From the NCBI RefSeq assembly GCF_015291625.1, contig NZ_CP030047.1, positions 5,146,001-5,210,000 of the forward strand: a stretch of 64,000 bases of DNA. The letters run 5' to 3'. The translations under genes were made by a program, and so were the position numbers. Shown piece by piece: positions 62,234 to 64,000 of this stretch. Positions within the stretch are counted from its first letter, which is position 1; the number at the start of each line of letters is the position of its first letter. The DNA comes from Bradyrhizobium sp. CCBAU 53421. Its GTDB lineage: Bacteria > Pseudomonadota > Alphaproteobacteria > Rhizobiales > Xanthobacteraceae. Under the pieces are notes generated by a model. It ran no database searches. It was not told the origin of the DNA and saw only the letters and a program-made list of their open reading frames with translations.

Positions 62234-63093
62234 CTTCCGAACTCTTCGGTGCGCGCGGCTCGCCACAACGTCCAGAGCGTGCGCAAGCGAGAGACCGGCT
62301 TCGGCAGGAACGGATCGTAGTCGGCCGTCCTCGCCCGGTTCAGCTCGCGCCTGACATGGGCGAGCGGCAGGAAGATCGGCCGCACGCCGGACGGCACATC
62401 CGCAAGCAGCCCGAATGCGGTCTTGAGATGACCCTGCGCCTCGTCCGCAAGCTGGTCGATCGCAGCGCGGATGTTCGGCGTGGGCTTGCCGGCAAACGCC
62501 TCCTCCTTGCTGCTGCCGTGCTGCTGCAGGAGCTCCAGTGGCAGAAACAGCTGCTGCCGCGACGCGTCGCGGCCGAGCGCCACGATGACCTGCGCCATGC
62601 CCTGGGCAAGGCCCGCATGACGGGCCAGGTGATCGATCGCTTCCGATGGCCGCGCCACCACGCGCGTGGCCTGCGAGAACAGCACTGAGGCCGTGGCGTC
62701 GAGATAGCCCTCGAGTGCGGCCAGCGTCGGCATCGGGTCGTTGTAGAGATCGAACTGATGCTCCTCGACCAGCTGCGAGAATGGCGAGACCGGCAAGCGG
62801 TGATTGCGGATCGCATACAGTAGTTCTGCCGCGACCGGATTGCCCTCGACGCCGCCGTGTCCGGCGCCGGCCAGCATATCGGTCCACCATTGCAGCCGCA
62901 TCTCGCCGGGCAGCGGCTGGCTGACCTGCTCGTGCACGCGCGAGACCTCGATGTTGAAGGCGTAGATCGCAAGCAGCGCGCGGCGCTCCGGACCCGGCAG
63001 GAACAAGGTCGACGCGTAGCGCACGAAGTCGTGGGTCCGCACCAGATCGGCGCAGAAGGCCGCGCCGTCCTTCGGCGCCTCGGTCGCGCTCAT
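62230..63093 (-). CDS. Phytoene/squalene synthase-like protein, NDUFAF6-type
   Basis: 287 residues. The class I prenyltransferase scaffold is visible (LPGEMRLQWWTDMLAGAG, AGLAQGMAQVIVALGRDASRQQLFLPLELLQQHGSSKEEA), but the first Asp-rich motif of true synthases (YAFxRxxDDxxD) is replaced by YAFNIEVSRVHE (residues 44-55). The second (NILRDVxED) reads VALGRDASRQ. So it is probably catalytically dead. It resembles mitochondrial NDUFAF6, a complex I assembly factor. It overlaps the Mth938-like gene start (ATGA) and is cotranscribed. Confidence 0.82.
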   Translation of the reverse strand: MSATEAPKDGAAFCADLVRTHDFVRYASTLFLPGPERRALLAIYAFNIEVSRVHEQVSQPLPGEMRLQWWTDMLAGAGHGGVEGNPVAAELLYAIRNHRLPVSPFSQLVEEHQFDLYNDPMPTLAALEGYLDATASVLFSQATRVVARPSEAIDHLARHAGLAQGMAQVIVALGRDASRQQLFLPLELLQQHGSSKEEAFAGKPTPNIRAAIDQLADEAQGHLKTAFGLLADVPSGVRPIFLPLAHVRRELNRARTADYDPFLPKPVSRLRTLWTLWRAARTEEFGS

Positions 63094-63473
63094 GGCACCG
63101 CGATCAGCGCCGCCGCGACCCGGCGCCGCTCACCCAGCATGATGTTGTAGGTGCGGATCGCAGGGCCCGTCTGCATGGGGTCGAGCACCACCCGCACCGC
63201 GCGCAGGGCCTCGCGGAGGCCCTTCGGCGGCACCCAGACCTCGGTGCCGCTGCCGACGATCAACGTGTCGATCGCATTGGCGGCCGCGAATACCTTTTGC
63301 AGCGAATATTCGTCGATCTCCTGCGGCCGCGTGACCGGCCAGGCCCAGATCGAGTCCGGCAGGCACAGCAGCGAGCCGCGGTGCGACATATCGGCAAACG
63401 CGAAGCCGCCCTTGCCGTAGGCCTCGATCGGCGCCGACCTCGGAAGATGGGGAGCGTCCGAGGGATTGCTCAT
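63090..63473 (-). CDS. Mth938-like domain protein (NDUFAF3-type), 127 aa
   Basis: Start MSNPSDAPHLPRSAPIEAYGKGGFAFADMSHRGSLLCLPDSIWAWPVTRPQEID. The Mth938 fold is seen in SLQKVFAAANAIDTLIVGSGTEVWVPPKGLREALRAVRVVLDPMQTGPAIRTYNIMLGERRRVAAALIAV. This is the family of human NDUFAF3, which helps assemble the Q module of complex I. It sits between secF (6 bases away) and the NDUFAF6-like gene it overlaps by 4 bases, an operon seen in other alphaproteobacteria. Confidence 0.88.
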   Translation of the reverse strand: MSNPSDAPHLPRSAPIEAYGKGGFAFADMSHRGSLLCLPDSIWAWPVTRPQEIDEYSLQKVFAAANAIDTLIVGSGTEVWVPPKGLREALRAVRVVLDPMQTGPAIRTYNIMLGERRRVAAALIAVP

Positions 63474-63479
63474 GGCCGG

Positions 63480-64000
63480 CTACTTCTTGGCTGCCGCGTT
63501 CGGCTTCTTCTCCGATTCATCGTCGGCGGCGTCGCGCCTCGTTGTGCCGACGCCGAGATAGATCAGAATCGGTGCCGCAATGAAAATCGACGTATAGGTG
63601 CCGACCAGCACCACGCCGAACATCATCACCGCGGTGAAGCTGTGGATCGCCTGGCCGCCGAACAGGAGCAGCGCGAGCAGCGCGAGGGTGACGGTGACGT
63701 GGGTGATGATCGAGCGCGACAGCGTCGAGTTGATCGATTCGTTGAGCAGCTGCGGCATCGGCATCTTCTTGTAGCGCCGCAGCATCTCGCGGATACGGTC
63801 GTAGATGACGACGGTATCGTTGAGCGAGTAACCGAGAATCGTCAGCAGCGCCGCGATGCTGGTGAGGTCGAAGTCGACCTGGCTGATCGACATGAAGCCG
63901 ATCGTCAGCACGATGTCGTGGACGTTGGCGATCATGGCGCCGAGCGCGAACTGCCACTCGAACCGGAACCAGAGATAGATCAGGATGCCGACGATCGCGA
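63480..64000 (-). CDS. secF: Protein translocase subunit SecF, C-terminal part
   Basis: The frame runs on past the window edge at 64000, so the N-terminus is missing. The visible C-terminal part has five membrane helices: the one reading WQFALGAMIANVHDIVLTIGFM, then SISQVDFDLTSIAALLTILGYSLNDTVVIYDRIRE, TLSRSIITHVTVTLALLALLLFGGQAIHSFTAVMMFGVVLVGTYTSIFIAAPILIYLGV. It ends in a charged tail (EKKPNAAAKK). SecF with SecD boosts protein export using the proton gradient. It lies 6 bases upstream of the Mth938-like gene. Confidence 0.93.
   Translation of the reverse strand, partial: AIVGILIYLWFRFEWQFALGAMIANVHDIVLTIGFMSISQVDFDLTSIAALLTILGYSLNDTVVIYDRIREMLRRYKKMPMPQLLNESINSTLSRSIITHVTVTLALLALLLFGGQAIHSFTAVMMFGVVLVGTYTSIFIAAPILIYLGVGTTRRDAADDESEKKPNAAAKK

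Overview
The window reads as chromosomal DNA of a Bradyrhizobium-like alphaproteobacterium (Nitrobacteraceae). This rests on high GC, many Bradyrhizobium-type small secreted or membrane proteins (DUF3551, SPW-repeat, DUF3597, DUF1127 types), RopB/Omp25-like porins, GTTC-N7-GTTC LexA boxes, GGAAC-type stress promoters and abundant palindromic extragenic repeats. I see no rRNA, tRNA, CRISPR array or intact insertion sequence. Most genes are housekeeping or conserved hypothetical, with several unusual details.

Layout. 1-6.7 kb: small hypothetical, membrane and secreted genes, a broken BLUF photoreceptor gene, and 3-hydroxybutyryl-CoA dehydrogenase. 6.9-13.2 kb: a CorC/HlyC-type membrane protein, a formyltransferase-fold protein, two overlapping secreted proteins, RidA, an EamA transporter, a solitary BrnA-like antitoxin, cysK and a small zinc-ribbon protein. 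13.2-22.1 kb: tgt and queA (queuosine), two cyclophilins and coaD on the minus strand. This block is split by plus-strand patatin, TetR, PepSY and asd genes; asd is preceded by what looks like a leader-peptide attenuator. 22.4-30.9 kb: kup, a large repeat protein with a probable type I secretion C-terminus, a phosphotransferase, and an SDR plus ECF sigma factor pair. 31-41 kb: gyrA, ssb and uvrA, with outer-membrane porin genes and a porin fragment between ssb and uvrA, each of which has its own LexA box.

41-53 kb: barstar-like, VOC, PRC-barrel, KptA, a beta-propeller/SRPBCC pair, an AAA ATPase, a PPC/DUF296 plus acyl-CoA synthetase operon, and several small families. 53.6-58.2 kb: a lytic transglycosylase and two paralogous AraC regulators, bounded by a second remnant of the transglycosylase 3' end and its terminator. 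58.9-64 kb: DUF1127, trmFO, a kinase-like protein fused to an acyl-CoA-synthetase C-terminal domain, DUF1488, and a secF / Mth938 / inactive phytoene-synthase-like operon that parallels mitochondrial complex I assembly factors.

The observations most worth checking are the leaderless Thr/Lys-rich leader peptide and attenuator before asd, the Tgt enzyme lacking all four zinc ligands, the kinase/AMP-C fusion, the paired SOS boxes around the porin island, the TetR operator pair, and the duplicated transglycosylase end around the AraC block. All family assignments come from reading motifs; no database search was run.
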